From Salinisphaera aquimarina (GTDB taxonomy: Bacteria > Pseudomonadota > Gammaproteobacteria > Nevskiales > Salinisphaeraceae): 64,000 bases of DNA. The position numbers were made by a program, and so were the translations under genes. Under the pieces are notes generated by a model. It saw nothing but the letters and a program-made list of their open reading frames with translations. It did not search any database and had not been told where the DNA came from. Location: contig NZ_JBHRSS010000007.1 of assembly GCF_042643355.1 (NCBI RefSeq), positions 124,001 to 188,000 of the forward strand, in the 5' to 3' direction. Of the stretch, positions 1-8,261 are shown piece after piece; positions within the stretch are counted from its first letter, which is position 1, and every line of letters begins with the position of its first letter.

Positions 1-330
1 GTCCTCATCGCCATGCAGGCCGACGCGGAGCTCGAACTCACTGAACTGCGCGCCGACGGCGGCGCCATCGCCAACGATTTTCTGGCCCAGTTCCAGGCCG
101 ATATGCTCGGAGTCGATCTGCTGCGCCCGCAGATCAACGAAACGACCGCCTTAGGTGCAGCCTATCTGGCCGGTCTTGCGGTGGGTTTCTGGGAATCACG
201 CGAACAGATTGCCGAGCAATGGGTGATCGAACGCCGCTTCGAGCCGACCATGCCGGACAGCCAGCGCGACACGCTCTACGCGGGCTGGAAACGCGCGGTC
301 GATGCCGCCGTCGGCTTTCGCGTGGCGTAG
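1..330 (+). CDS. glpK: glycerol kinase, C-terminal part (5' end outside window)
   Basis: This is the last 109 codons of a gene that begins before the window, open from base 1 in frame 1. The protein has the GlpK C-terminal core: LRADGGAIANDFL followed by QFQADMLGV and ETTALGAAYLAGLAVGFW, the second actin-like ATPase lobe of the FGGY carbohydrate kinases. GlpK phosphorylates glycerol to sn-glycerol 3-phosphate in the cytoplasm. Conserved blocks and spacing match GlpK better than xylulokinase or gluconokinase, because TALGAAYLAGLAVGFW is characteristic. The neighbouring glp genes, if any, lie to the left. The gene converges on tadA, 36 bases away. Confidence 0.93.
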   Translation, partial: VLIAMQADAELELTELRADGGAIANDFLAQFQADMLGVDLLRPQINETTALGAAYLAGLAVGFWESREQIAEQWVIERRFEPTMPDSQRDTLYAGWKRAVDAAVGFRVA

Positions 331-366
331 CGCCCGCGCCGTTTTTTTGCATCGCGCAAGGGCGGT

Positions 367-882
367 CTAGCGGCTTCGGCGAGCCCGAAAGAACGCCCGC
401 AGCAGGGCCGCGCTTTCCTCGGCCCCCACCCCGCCCCGATGCGCCACACGATGATTCAGGCGTGGTTCGTCGAAAACCGCAAAGATCGAATGCACCGCGC
501 CGGCGCGAAAATCGTCGGCGCCGTAGACGACACGCTCGATACGCGCGTGACCGATCGCCCCGGCGCACATCGCACAGGGCTCGAGAGTGACGTAGAGACA
601 GGCGCCGGGCAGACGATAGTTGCCGACGGTTCTGCAGGCATCTCGAATCGCATTTATCTCTGCATGCCCGGTGGCATCGCAGTCGCCGACCGGACGATTC
701 CAGCCCCGCCCGATGACCTGGTTATCGAGAACCACGACGGCGCCCACCGGCACTTCGCCGTCCGACTCCGCCTGCCGCGCCAGCGCCAGCGCCTGCGCCA
801 TCCAGACCTCGTCCGACGCCGCGGTCGGGTCGGCCGCCGTGGCCAGATCCTGGCCACGCTCCGCGGACGGTTCCTGTTTCAT
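367..882 (-). CDS. tadA: tRNA-specific adenosine deaminase TadA
   Basis: A 171-residue cytidine-deaminase-fold enzyme that converts adenosine 34 to inosine in the tRNA-Arg anticodon loop. The zinc/catalytic motifs are complete: HAEINAI (His73, Glu75) and PCAMC (Cys103, Cys106), with the family's GEVPVGAVVV strand before them. The reading frame extends 15 codons further upstream, but the ATG at 882 gives a normal N-terminus, MKQEP; the first 28 residues are a polar extension before the core. Its length suits the family (150-170 aa). The C-terminal tail ends in basic residues, as usual for TadA tRNA contact. It is expected to be essential and housekeeping. Confidence 0.95.
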   Translation of the reverse strand: MKQEPSAERGQDLATAADPTAASDEVWMAQALALARQAESDGEVPVGAVVVLDNQVIGRGWNRPVGDCDATGHAEINAIRDACRTVGNYRLPGACLYVTLEPCAMCAGAIGHARIERVVYGADDFRAGAVHSIFAVFDEPRLNHRVAHRGGVGAEESAALLRAFFRARRSR

Positions 883-1513
883 TGATGGCTGCTGACGGTG
901 GATATCGATTCTCCGGGCTTGTTGCAACGCGATCGCGGCGGGGTTCGAATACGAAGTCCGATCAACACTGCCGACCGTCGAGCGGACTCTTTTCGTACTG
1001 CTTCATTCTAGCGCGCAGATCACCTCGTTTCGCCGCATACCGTATACACGCCGATAAAAACAGAACTCAACCATTAGTCGAATGTATGGACCACTTTCTT
1101 CGACTATCCGAACCGCGATCCTCGTCGACAACTTCGTCGTGCGCTACCCACCGCAGTGCCCAATTACGCAACGAAAACAGCGGCCCGCCGGTTGTTATAC
1201 TCGGTTGCGCACCCGCGAAACAAGGCAACGTATCTGCGCCAACACACTGACTGCCCTGCAGAATTAATCGCGCACGATCAATTTTCATGCGCTTGACAGG
1301 GCTTATTTTTTCCCTTTATAAGGCAGCAGTCAGTCATGTATCCGGATTGATACGGGACGGCGTTCATGCCGCTCCATAGCGACCGGTTCTACATGCGCTG
1401 CAAGGGGAATATTTTCAACGAGTTGACGAGCGGGCCTAGGGCCGCGTCATCGCATGCCGTGACGTTCCACCCATTGCGGGAGCGTAGACGGCGAATCTAG
1501 GGGAGTAAATTAA
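883..1513. other. intergenic region upstream of the porin gene
   Basis: No convincing gene is seen in these 630 bases; open frames here are short and lack family resemblance. The right half holds a strong sigma-70-type promoter (listed separately at 1293-1322), which implies a porin leader RNA of about 185 bases. The area around 1300-1330 is clearly more AT-rich than the neighbouring genes. tadA would be transcribed leftward from the left part of this gap. Confidence 0.6.
1293..1322 (+). promoter_or_regulatory. sigma-70-type promoter of the porin gene
   Basis: A perfect -35 hexamer TTGACA (1293-1298) is followed after 18 bases by TATAAG (1317-1322), five of six matches to the -10 consensus. 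Transcription would start near 1329, leaving a leader of about 185 bases before the porin ATG at 1514. Such long leaders on porin mRNAs are often targets of small RNAs; that is inference here. Confidence 0.65.
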
Positions 1514-2665
1514 ATGAAAGATTTTCGCTTACGGCTAGTGGCCGCTTCGTCGGTGTCCGTCGCATCTCTGCTATGCGTCGCCCTACCCGCGCAGGCGTTC
1601 GAGTTCAAGATTTCAGGACAGGTCGATCGGGCGATGATCGCCGCCGACAATGGCGAAGACTCCGACGTCGGCTTCGTCGACAACGTGGGTTCCAATACCC
1701 GCTTCCGGTTCACCGGCGACCAAGCACTGGACAACGGCATGACGCTCGGTTTCGCCTACGAAATCGGCCTGGGCGAAAACGAGTCCACCTCCTTCGATGT
1801 CAATAACGGCGGCGGCGATAACGGCGACTTTCTCGACAATCGTCTCGCCAACGTCTATCTGGAAGGCAACTTCGGTCGTCTGACCTTCGGCAAGCTCGAC
1901 GGCGCCGGCAACGGCTCGTCCGAGCTCAACTATTCGGGCAATATGTATCTGGGCGGCGGCAACGGCGCCGGCTTTTACCACGGTGGCATCAGCTTCCTGG
2001 ACGACGACGGCAATGCCATCATCAACCTGAGCGGCGCGCTCAATTCATTCGACTCCCTGTCGCGCCAGAACGCCGTGCGCTACGACACCCCGAGCCTCGG
2101 CGGCGCGGTTCTGTCCGCCAGCCTGGATAACGGCCACGCCTATGAACTCTCCGGCCGCTACGAGGGTGATTTCGCCGACGGCGGCAAGTTCGGCCTCGTC
2201 GGTGTCTATGTCGACAGCCAGTCACAAAGCCGCGATATCGAGCCGGATGGCACGGTTCTCAACGACGGCGCGCGTTTCCAGGAAACCGGCGGTTCGGGCT
2301 CCGTGCTGCTGCCGTCGGGCCTTAATTTCACCGGTTCCTACAAGCACCGCAACTTCAAGAATGGCGATCCGAGTGCCGACAACTACTTCGGTAGCGTAGG
2401 CTATATTCTTGGCAAGAATCATTTCGAACTGAGCTACGCTCGGACCAATGATCTGTTTAGCGAAGGCAGTAAGGCAGCCGCATATGGTCTGTCCTATGTG
2501 TATAACTGGATTCCCAGTGTCGAGCTGTATGCGTCCTATCATCTGTACACGCTTGACGACGCCGACTACGAGTTCACCAATGATGCTGGAACCGATGTAC
2601 AGGCAACCGGCGATGCACAGGACATCAACGCCCTGTTCCTCGGCACGCGTCTGAAGTTCCTGTAA
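1514..2665 (+). CDS. outer-membrane porin (Gram-negative trimeric type)
   Basis: A 383-residue exported beta-barrel protein. Residues 1-28 form a signal peptide ending ALPAQA, so the mature chain begins FEFKISGQVDRA, the typical first strand of this porin family. Alternating short strands, Gly/Asn/Asp-rich loops and repeated phrases such as GRLTFGKLDG follow to a C-terminal strand ending TRLKFL. It would form a passive channel for small hydrophilic solutes in the outer membrane. A clear ribosome site (GGGGAG) precedes ATG 1514, and a good promoter lies at 1293-1322. The lipoprotein gene 31 bases downstream is probably cotranscribed, since the first terminator comes after it. Confidence 0.9.
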   Translation: MKDFRLRLVAASSVSVASLLCVALPAQAFEFKISGQVDRAMIAADNGEDSDVGFVDNVGSNTRFRFTGDQALDNGMTLGFAYEIGLGENESTSFDVNNGGGDNGDFLDNRLANVYLEGNFGRLTFGKLDGAGNGSSELNYSGNMYLGGGNGAGFYHGGISFLDDDGNAIINLSGALNSFDSLSRQNAVRYDTPSLGGAVLSASLDNGHAYELSGRYEGDFADGGKFGLVGVYVDSQSQSRDIEPDGTVLNDGARFQETGGSGSVLLPSGLNFTGSYKHRNFKNGDPSADNYFGSVGYILGKNHFELSYARTNDLFSEGSKAAAYGLSYVYNWIPSVELYASYHLYTLDDADYEFTNDAGTDVQATGDAQDINALFLGTRLKFL

Positions 2666-2696
2666 ACGACAGCCACGGGTTTTTATGGATCACGAC

Positions 2697-3149
2697 ATGA
2701 AGTTGTTCACGATAGGGTTGGGCATCGCCGCCTGCAGCCTGCTTGCAGGCTGCGCGTCCGGCCCAGACGCAAAACCCGTGGACTACAAGCAACTGCCCGG
2801 CTCGGGCGACCAGATGGCGCAAGGGCCGGGGTTGTTCAAGGTCGGTGACACCTCCGACTACGACGACGGTGTTCGTGTCTATTCCAACGAGCCGTCGAAG
2901 AACGCCCTGATCAAGTCCGGTAACGGTGCCCAGGCGCAGACCGCGTCCACGCCTGGCACGACTGCAACCGCACCCATGGCACAACCGACCTCTGCACAGC
3001 AGCAGGACTATCGGGAGTTTCAGGAGTACGAGCAGTACAAGCGTTTTCGGCAGATGCCCAAGGATTCGGCTGAATATCAGCGCTTCAAGGACTGGCAGGA
3101 ATGGAAGCAGTATCAACAGTGGCGTAATAGCGGGAACGCCAACCCGTGA
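2697..3149 (+). CDS. small lipoprotein with Gln/Tyr-rich C-terminus
   Basis: A 150-residue secreted lipoprotein. The signal peptide MKLFTIGLGIAACSLLAGC carries a lipobox (LLAGC), so Cys19 would be lipidated. The C-terminal half (from about residue 95) is rich in Gln, Tyr, Glu and Arg, with repeated EYxxYxxF/FxxWxxW-like spacing, suggesting an amphipathic helix. I do not recognise the family. An upstream ATG at 2685 is in frame but puts four extra polar residues before the signal peptide, so 2697 is preferred. It follows the porin closely and precedes a strong terminator, so it may be a porin-associated envelope protein; that is inference from position only. Confidence 0.75.
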   Translation: MKLFTIGLGIAACSLLAGCASGPDAKPVDYKQLPGSGDQMAQGPGLFKVGDTSDYDDGVRVYSNEPSKNALIKSGNGAQAQTASTPGTTATAPMAQPTSAQQQDYREFQEYEQYKRFRQMPKDSAEYQRFKDWQEWKQYQQWRNSGNANP

Positions 3150-3184
3150 CCTGAACGCCTCGGCGATATTGCACGATGATCAAG

Positions 3185-3213
3185 GGCCCGGCTGCAACGC
3201 CGGGCCTTTTTTT
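3185..3213 (+). terminator. rho-independent terminator after the porin-lipoprotein unit
   Basis: An 8-bp perfect GC stem (3185-3192 with 3199-3206), a six-base loop and a run of seven T. It lies 36 bases after the lipoprotein stop. Confidence 0.9.
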
Positions 3214-3862
3214 ATCTGCCAGGGACGACGCCCAGGTACGGTGCCAGCGTGCGCATCGCCCCTCGCGCCTTCCGTCGGCGCTTCTCGTCGACACGTAACG
3301 GACCGAAGACGTCGTGTCCTTTTCCTGTATTCGCCTGCACCCCTTCACGCTGCGTTGAGCGGCAGCGCCAGGAAGAGAAAACACGCTCTTCTGTCGGAAT
3401 CGCGCAGTGCCGCGAGTTTTCGCCTGTTTCCCCGGAAAGATCGACAAGTCGGTAAACAGCCCACGATATCGATGCGAAGCATCGAAGCAGTGCAGAGTCT
3501 CCTTTGTATTCAGGACTTATGTGGGCGAGCAAACACAAGCGCCTCGCGCAGCGGCGCGAAACCGGCGCTCAATTCGAAACGAAAACACTACCGGCCAGGC
3601 GGCGGTCGGTTTACCGCAAATGAGCCAGGGCCAAGGCGGGCTGAGCTTGAAACATGCTCGGGAGAGGACTTACCCGTCAATTGTTAAGCGGGATTCCCCG
3701 GATGCATGAAGTAAATGAAGCCGGAATACCGCCTTTGCTACCCATCTGTGCTGATGACGGTATCCGCTGCCACGCGCCGTGTAGGCGGCAACCGCCTGGG
3801 CTTATGCCTGGCGCGCACCGACCAGACCCGCCGTGCGGCGGGCCTGGTCAAGCCATGACAGT
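3214..3862. other. 650-base intergenic region
   Basis: No gene can be supported on either strand; the longer open frames have compositions typical of non-coding frames and resemble nothing. Its only clear structure is the 13-bp hairpin at 3820-3849 next to the TRAP permease stop. Base composition looks slightly less GC-rich than the flanking genes. Confidence 0.5.
3820..3849 (-). terminator. hairpin after the TRAP permease gene
   Basis: A 13-bp stem (3820-3832 with 3837-3849, a single G-U pair when read on the minus strand) and a GTGC loop, 13 bases beyond the permease stop. No T run follows, so it may protect the mRNA 3' end or act in rho-dependent termination rather than as a classical terminator. 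Confidence 0.6.
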
Positions 3863-5878
3863 TCAAGCAACCGCGGTTGCCGGATCGTTGGACGCCCGGT
3901 AGCGGTGATAGAGCACACTGGCCACCAGGATCGCGATGCCGATCAGATCCGACTCCCATCCGGGTTTGATCATCAGCAGCGCGCCCACCAGCATCACCCC
4001 CCGTTCGATCCAGAGCATGCGAATCTGCAGATAACCCTGGGTCGATGACACGAACGCGAGCATCCCGGCCAGCGCCGTGGCGATGACCCAGGCCGCGTTG
4101 TACCAGCTGCCCACGTCGATGAGCAGCAGCTGCGGATTGTAGAAGAACATGAAGGGTAGAATCGCGGTGCGCAGGTCGTATATGAAGCCTTGTACACCGG
4201 TGGCGATGGGGTCGGCCCGCGATATGGCCGCCGCCGCATAGGCGGCCAGCCCCACCGGCGGTGTGTCATCCGCGAGGATGCCGAAATAGAACACGAACAG
4301 ATGGATCGCCACCAGCGGGACCACCATGCCCGCATCGCCGGCGAGGTTGGCAATCACGGGCGCAACGAGGGCCGCCATGACGATATAGTTCGCGGTAGTC
4401 GGCAGGCCGATGCCGAGGATCAGCGAGGTGATCGCCGACAACAGCAGCACCAGCCAGATATGGCCACCCGAGAGCACCGACAGCACCTGCGTCAGGCCAT
4501 AGCCGAGGTTGGTCATGGTAACCATGCCGACGATGATGCCGGCGGCGGCGGTCGCGATCGCAATGGTAGTCATGTTGCGGGCACCGAGTTCCAAGCCGCC
4601 GAAGACTTCCTTGACCCCATGCAACAGACCGGCACCGAGACCACGCTCGCCTTTCCAGCCCCTGACCGCCTCCTGCACCAGAATCAGCCCTGCGAGCACG
4701 ACCGTGGCATTGAGCGCACTGCGCTCCGGCGTGAGCTGGACCCACATCAGTTCGTAGAGCAGGAAAGCGACGGGAATGAGGTAGTGAACGCCCTTGATGA
4801 ACGTCGGCCAGAACGGCGGCAGTTCCGACCGGGGCAGGCCCTTGAGGTTGAGTTTTAGGGCCTCGAGGTGCACGACGTACAGCAAGCCCAGATACGTCAG
4901 CACCGCCGGCACGATGGCGTAGATGATGAGCTGCGAATACGGGATGTTGATGAACGACGCCATGATGAAGGCTGCGGCCCCCATGATCGGCGGCATCAAC
5001 TGACCGTTCACGGACGCCGCCACTTCGGTCGCCCCGGCTTTCACGCCCGGATAGCCGACCCGTTTCATCAACGGGATCGTGAACGTGCCGGTGGTGACCA
5101 CGTTGGCGGTCGAGGAACCCGAAATCACGCCGGTGAGCAGACTCGCCACCACCGCGGCCTTGGCCGGACCACCGCGGAATGTGCCCAGCCCGCTATAGGC
5201 CAGATCCACGAAATACTGTCCCGCGCCGGCTTTTTCGAGCAGCGCGCCGAACAACACGAACAGGAACACGAACGTCGCGGACACCTGGATCGGAGTGCCC
5301 CAGATGCCTTCGCCGGTGATATACAGCTGCTGGATGACCTGCGACCAGTCGTAGCCGTTGTGCAGATACAGGATGTCCGGCGGCGTCAGCGGAATGATGC
5401 CCGCCGGCCCGGTGATGCCGTAGATGACGATAATGCCGGCGATGATCGGCAGCGCGTAGCCGATGATGCGGCTGGCGGCGATGCACAGAAACACCAGCAG
5501 CGCCGTGCCCATCCACACGTCGCGCGTGATCGGCAGGCCGCCCTGAATCACGACCAGATTGTAGTAATCGACGAAGATATAGAGCGCGGTCGCCACACTC
5601 GCGGCCGCGAGAATCCAGTCGTACCATGGGATGCGATCCATCGCCCCGCCCTTGCGCGGATAGGCGAGGAAGGCCAGCGCGAAACCGAACGCCAGATGGA
5701 TGGAGCCGACCTTCTGCGGATTGAGCGTGCCGAAGTAGCTGGCATAAAGCTGGAAAAGACTCCAGGCAACGGCAATCACGATCAACAGCCAGCGCTGCCA
5801 GCCGGCGCTGGGTTCGCGCCCGCCGTACTCGCTGGCCTTGACGATATCCTCGGCTTCGGGGCGTATGTGTTCGGTCAT
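3863..5878 (-). CDS. TRAP transporter fused permease (DctQ-DctM type, TAXI system)
   Basis: A 671-residue polytopic inner-membrane protein with about 16 or more hydrophobic segments. The N-terminal third is the small-subunit-like part and the rest carries the large DctM-like domain; segments such as GAGQYFVDLAYSGLG and the Gly/Thr-rich GSSTANVVTTGTFTIPLM and GIGLPTTANYIVMAAL stretches are hallmarks of fused TRAP 4TM/12TM permeases. It would use a sodium gradient to import an organic acid delivered by the binding protein at 5979-6977. ATG 5878 has AGGA ten bases upstream; a TTG nine bases earlier in frame is unlikely. It lies downstream of the binding-protein gene, separated by a terminator-like hairpin. 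Confidence 0.93.
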   Translation of the reverse strand: MTEHIRPEAEDIVKASEYGGREPSAGWQRWLLIVIAVAWSLFQLYASYFGTLNPQKVGSIHLAFGFALAFLAYPRKGGAMDRIPWYDWILAAASVATALYIFVDYYNLVVIQGGLPITRDVWMGTALLVFLCIAASRIIGYALPIIAGIIVIYGITGPAGIIPLTPPDILYLHNGYDWSQVIQQLYITGEGIWGTPIQVSATFVFLFVLFGALLEKAGAGQYFVDLAYSGLGTFRGGPAKAAVVASLLTGVISGSSTANVVTTGTFTIPLMKRVGYPGVKAGATEVAASVNGQLMPPIMGAAAFIMASFINIPYSQLIIYAIVPAVLTYLGLLYVVHLEALKLNLKGLPRSELPPFWPTFIKGVHYLIPVAFLLYELMWVQLTPERSALNATVVLAGLILVQEAVRGWKGERGLGAGLLHGVKEVFGGLELGARNMTTIAIATAAAGIIVGMVTMTNLGYGLTQVLSVLSGGHIWLVLLLSAITSLILGIGLPTTANYIVMAALVAPVIANLAGDAGMVVPLVAIHLFVFYFGILADDTPPVGLAAYAAAAISRADPIATGVQGFIYDLRTAILPFMFFYNPQLLLIDVGSWYNAAWVIATALAGMLAFVSSTQGYLQIRMLWIERGVMLVGALLMIKPGWESDLIGIAILVASVLYHRYRASNDPATAVA

Positions 5879-5915
5879 CGGTACCAATTCCTGCTCAAAT
5901 CACGACGTCGATACG

Positions 5916-5944
5916 AAAAGACCCCGGACGCAATGGCCGGGGTC
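5916..5944 (-). terminator. intercistronic terminator/attenuator in the TRAP operon
   Basis: Read on the minus strand: an 8-bp GC stem (5937-5944 with 5920-5927), nine-base loop, then TTTTCG. It lies between the binding-protein stop and the permease start and would reduce read-through into the permease, giving excess binding protein over permease. Confidence 0.75.
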
Positions 5945-5978
5945 CACGTTCGCTACCTGTACTGCCATCAATCCCCGA

Positions 5979-6977
5979 TCAGGACGGCGGCATCTGGCTG
6001 TCCTTGATCGAGATGTCGTGCTGCTTGAAGAACTTGGCCGCGCCCGGATGTAGCGGGATGGACATGCCCTCCAGCGCCGAATCCAGGGTGAAATATTTCT
6101 TCAGGTTCGGGTTCTGGATATCGTTGTAGAACGCTTTCTTGTTCTTGGAGAAGACCGTTTCCATGAACTGATAGATCGCGTCCTCGGAGACGTCCGAAGA
6201 GGTTACCAGCATCGCCTTGAGGGTGACCGCGGTCGCATCCTCGTCCATGCCCGGGTAGGTACCACCGGGGATCTTGATCTCGGTGTAGAACGGATACTTG
6301 GCGTTCAGTTCTTCGATCTTGTCCGACTTGACCGATACCAGGTCGATCGGTGCGGTCTGTGCGGCCTCGGTAATTGCCGACGCGCCCAGGCCGACGGTAT
6401 AGAACATCGCATCGATCTGACCGTCACGCAGCAGGCCGACGGCGCTGCCCGCGCTGCCGCGAACCGGCGTCTTCAGATCGTCCAGGCTCATGTCGAAGGC
6501 GCCCAGCAGGTTCTTGACGTCCTGCTCGGTACCCGAACCGATATCGCCCACATACACCCGCTTGCCTTTAATGTCCGACAGCGTCTTGATGCCGGAGTCC
6601 TTGCGGGCGAGGATCTGGATGGTTTCGGGATAGAGCACGGCCACACCGCGCAGATTCTCGATCGGGTTGCCCTTGAATGCTTCCACGCCCGAACCGTTGT
6701 AGGCGTAATAGGCCACGTTGTTCTGGCTGATGCCCATCTGCAACTGACCCGCGCCCACGGCCCGGTCGTTGAACACCGAACCGCCGGTCGAGCGCGCATT
6801 CGCGCGAACATCGATACCGGCCTCGTTGACGATCTTGGCCATGCCGACCGCGGTCGGATAATAGAGCCCCGTGGTGGAACCGGAGCCGATGGTGATGAAC
6901 GTCTTCGCGCTCGCCAGTGGCACGCAGCCAACGATCAGCGCGATTCCTGCAAAAAGCTTCAGATACTTGGAAAACAT
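5979..6977 (-). CDS. TAXI-family TRAP transporter solute-binding protein
   Basis: A 332-residue periplasmic binding protein. After a signal peptide ending PLASA, the mature chain starts KTFITIGSGSTTGLYYPTAVGMA, the N-terminal signature of TAXI receptors; GKRVYVGDIGSGTEQ and GQIDAMFYTVG follow as in the family. It captures its ligand (often a dicarboxylate or glutamate in studied members; unknown here) and hands it to the fused permease. ATG 6977 is preferred because it has a GAGGGGG ribosome site and begins a proper signal peptide; the open frame runs 34 codons further upstream without one. It is the promoter-proximal gene of the pair. Confidence 0.92.
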   Translation of the reverse strand: MFSKYLKLFAGIALIVGCVPLASAKTFITIGSGSTTGLYYPTAVGMAKIVNEAGIDVRANARSTGGSVFNDRAVGAGQLQMGISQNNVAYYAYNGSGVEAFKGNPIENLRGVAVLYPETIQILARKDSGIKTLSDIKGKRVYVGDIGSGTEQDVKNLLGAFDMSLDDLKTPVRGSAGSAVGLLRDGQIDAMFYTVGLGASAITEAAQTAPIDLVSVKSDKIEELNAKYPFYTEIKIPGGTYPGMDEDATAVTLKAMLVTSSDVSEDAIYQFMETVFSKNKKAFYNDIQNPNLKKYFTLDSALEGMSIPLHPGAAKFFKQHDISIKDSQMPPS

Positions 6978-7316
6978 ACTGCTAAAACCCCCTCTTGTGA
7001 TGACGGCAAACACCGTGCCGCTGTCATGCGGCTGTCCATCGAGTCTAGTCCAACCGGAAATAAACGCAAAGACGACCATGGTCGGTTACGCCTACGGATC
7101 GCCTGCGCAAGGCATTGCTGCCATCGCACGCCAAGCACGGCGCATCTTTCAATCCCGGACCGCGCTGCAATCTGTCGTCGTCGCAAAATCTTATAGCGAA
7201 CAAAGCACGATCCGTGCCGGGAACAGAGACAGCCATTCACCCACGCGCGCCGCGCTTGAATGACAGCCGAAGCAACGCAATGTCCTTGCATACTGCATAC
7301 GCACACAAGGAACGGC
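6978..7316. other. divergent intergenic region (TRAP operon / SDR gene)
   Basis: About 340 bases between divergent genes, presumably holding both promoters. I see no convincing consensus promoter, operator palindrome or small gene in it. Confidence 0.5.
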
Positions 7317-8111
7317 ATGAAAATCGAACTGGAAGGCAAGACCGCGCTGATCACCGGTTCCACCGGCGGCATCGGTCTGGCCATCGCCAAGGGCCTGGCC
7401 GGAAGCGGCGCCACGGTTATCCTCAACGGCCGCAAGCAGGCTCGCGTCGATGCGGCCCTCGAGGATCTGAACAAAGCGGTCCCGAACGCCCGTGCGCGCG
7501 GTATTGCCGCGGATCTGGGCACCGCCGACGGTTGCAAGCAGGTCACCGCCGCCGAGCCGCAGGTCGATATCCTGATCAACAACGTCGGCCTGTTCGGTCC
7601 GCACGATTTCTACGATATTCCCGACGCCGAGTGGCAGACGTTCTTCGACGTCAACGTGATGTCGGGAGTGAGGCTGTCACGCGCCTATACGCCCGGCATG
7701 GTCGAGCGCGGCTGGGGACGGGTGATCTTCCTGTCCTCGGAATCCGGGTTGAATATCCCCGCCGACATGATCCACTACGGATTCACCAAGACCGCGGTGC
7801 TGTCGATCTCGCGCGGTCTGGCCAAGCGCCTGGCCGGCACCGGCGTCACCGTGAACTCGGTGCTGCCCGGCCCGACCCTGTCCGAGGGCGTCGAGGACAT
7901 GCTGCGCGAAGGCCAGAAGGACAGCGGCAAGTCGATGGAGGCATTCGCCGCCGACTTCGTGATGAGCGAACGCCCGAGTTCGATCATCCAGCGCGCGGCT
8001 ACCGTCGAGGAGGTGGCCAACATGGTGGTCTATACGGCCTCGACGCTGTCGTCGGCGACCAGTGGCGCGGCGCTGCGCGTGGACGGCGGCGTGGTCGACA
8101 CCATCGCCTGA
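7317..8111 (+). CDS. SDR family NAD(P)-dependent oxidoreductase
   Basis: A 264-residue Rossmann-fold dehydrogenase. Visible motifs: TGSTGGIG at residues 13-20 for NAD(P) binding, NNVG near 88-91, catalytic Ser about 140-141, and Tyr154/Lys158 in YGFTK. The insertion around residues 170-215 and the EEVANMVVY helix are as in classical SDRs of the 3-oxoacyl-ACP-reductase-like group. The substrate cannot be read from sequence. ATG 7317 follows an AAGGAA ribosome site; the frame is open 19 codons upstream, but with no SDR similarity. It is divergent from the TRAP transporter genes and followed by a hairpin. Confidence 0.9.
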   Translation: MKIELEGKTALITGSTGGIGLAIAKGLAGSGATVILNGRKQARVDAALEDLNKAVPNARARGIAADLGTADGCKQVTAAEPQVDILINNVGLFGPHDFYDIPDAEWQTFFDVNVMSGVRLSRAYTPGMVERGWGRVIFLSSESGLNIPADMIHYGFTKTAVLSISRGLAKRLAGTGVTVNSVLPGPTLSEGVEDMLREGQKDSGKSMEAFAADFVMSERPSSIIQRAATVEEVANMVVYTASTLSSATSGAALRVDGGVVDTIA

Positions 8112-8133
8112 TCCACCGGCGGTAACGCACACG

Positions 8134-8164
8134 CAAGGCCGCCTCGCTGCGCGCGGCGGCCTTG
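8134..8164 (+). terminator. hairpin after the SDR gene
   Basis: A 10-bp perfect stem (8134-8143 with 8155-8164), 11-base loop, without a T run; 22 bases after the SDR stop. Confidence 0.5.
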
Positions 8165-8261
8165 ATTCATGTCGGCGCCACGGTCAGCGCCCGCTCGATC
8201 GCTGACAATCGAGCCGCGTGCTAGCTTAATAGCCGATTCCCCGCACGCACCCAGAACACGA

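Noticed and set aside
4868..6007. 379-residue open frame opposite the TRAP permease
   Set aside because: His/Arg/Asp-rich composition with no family likeness; it is the complement of a clear transporter gene.
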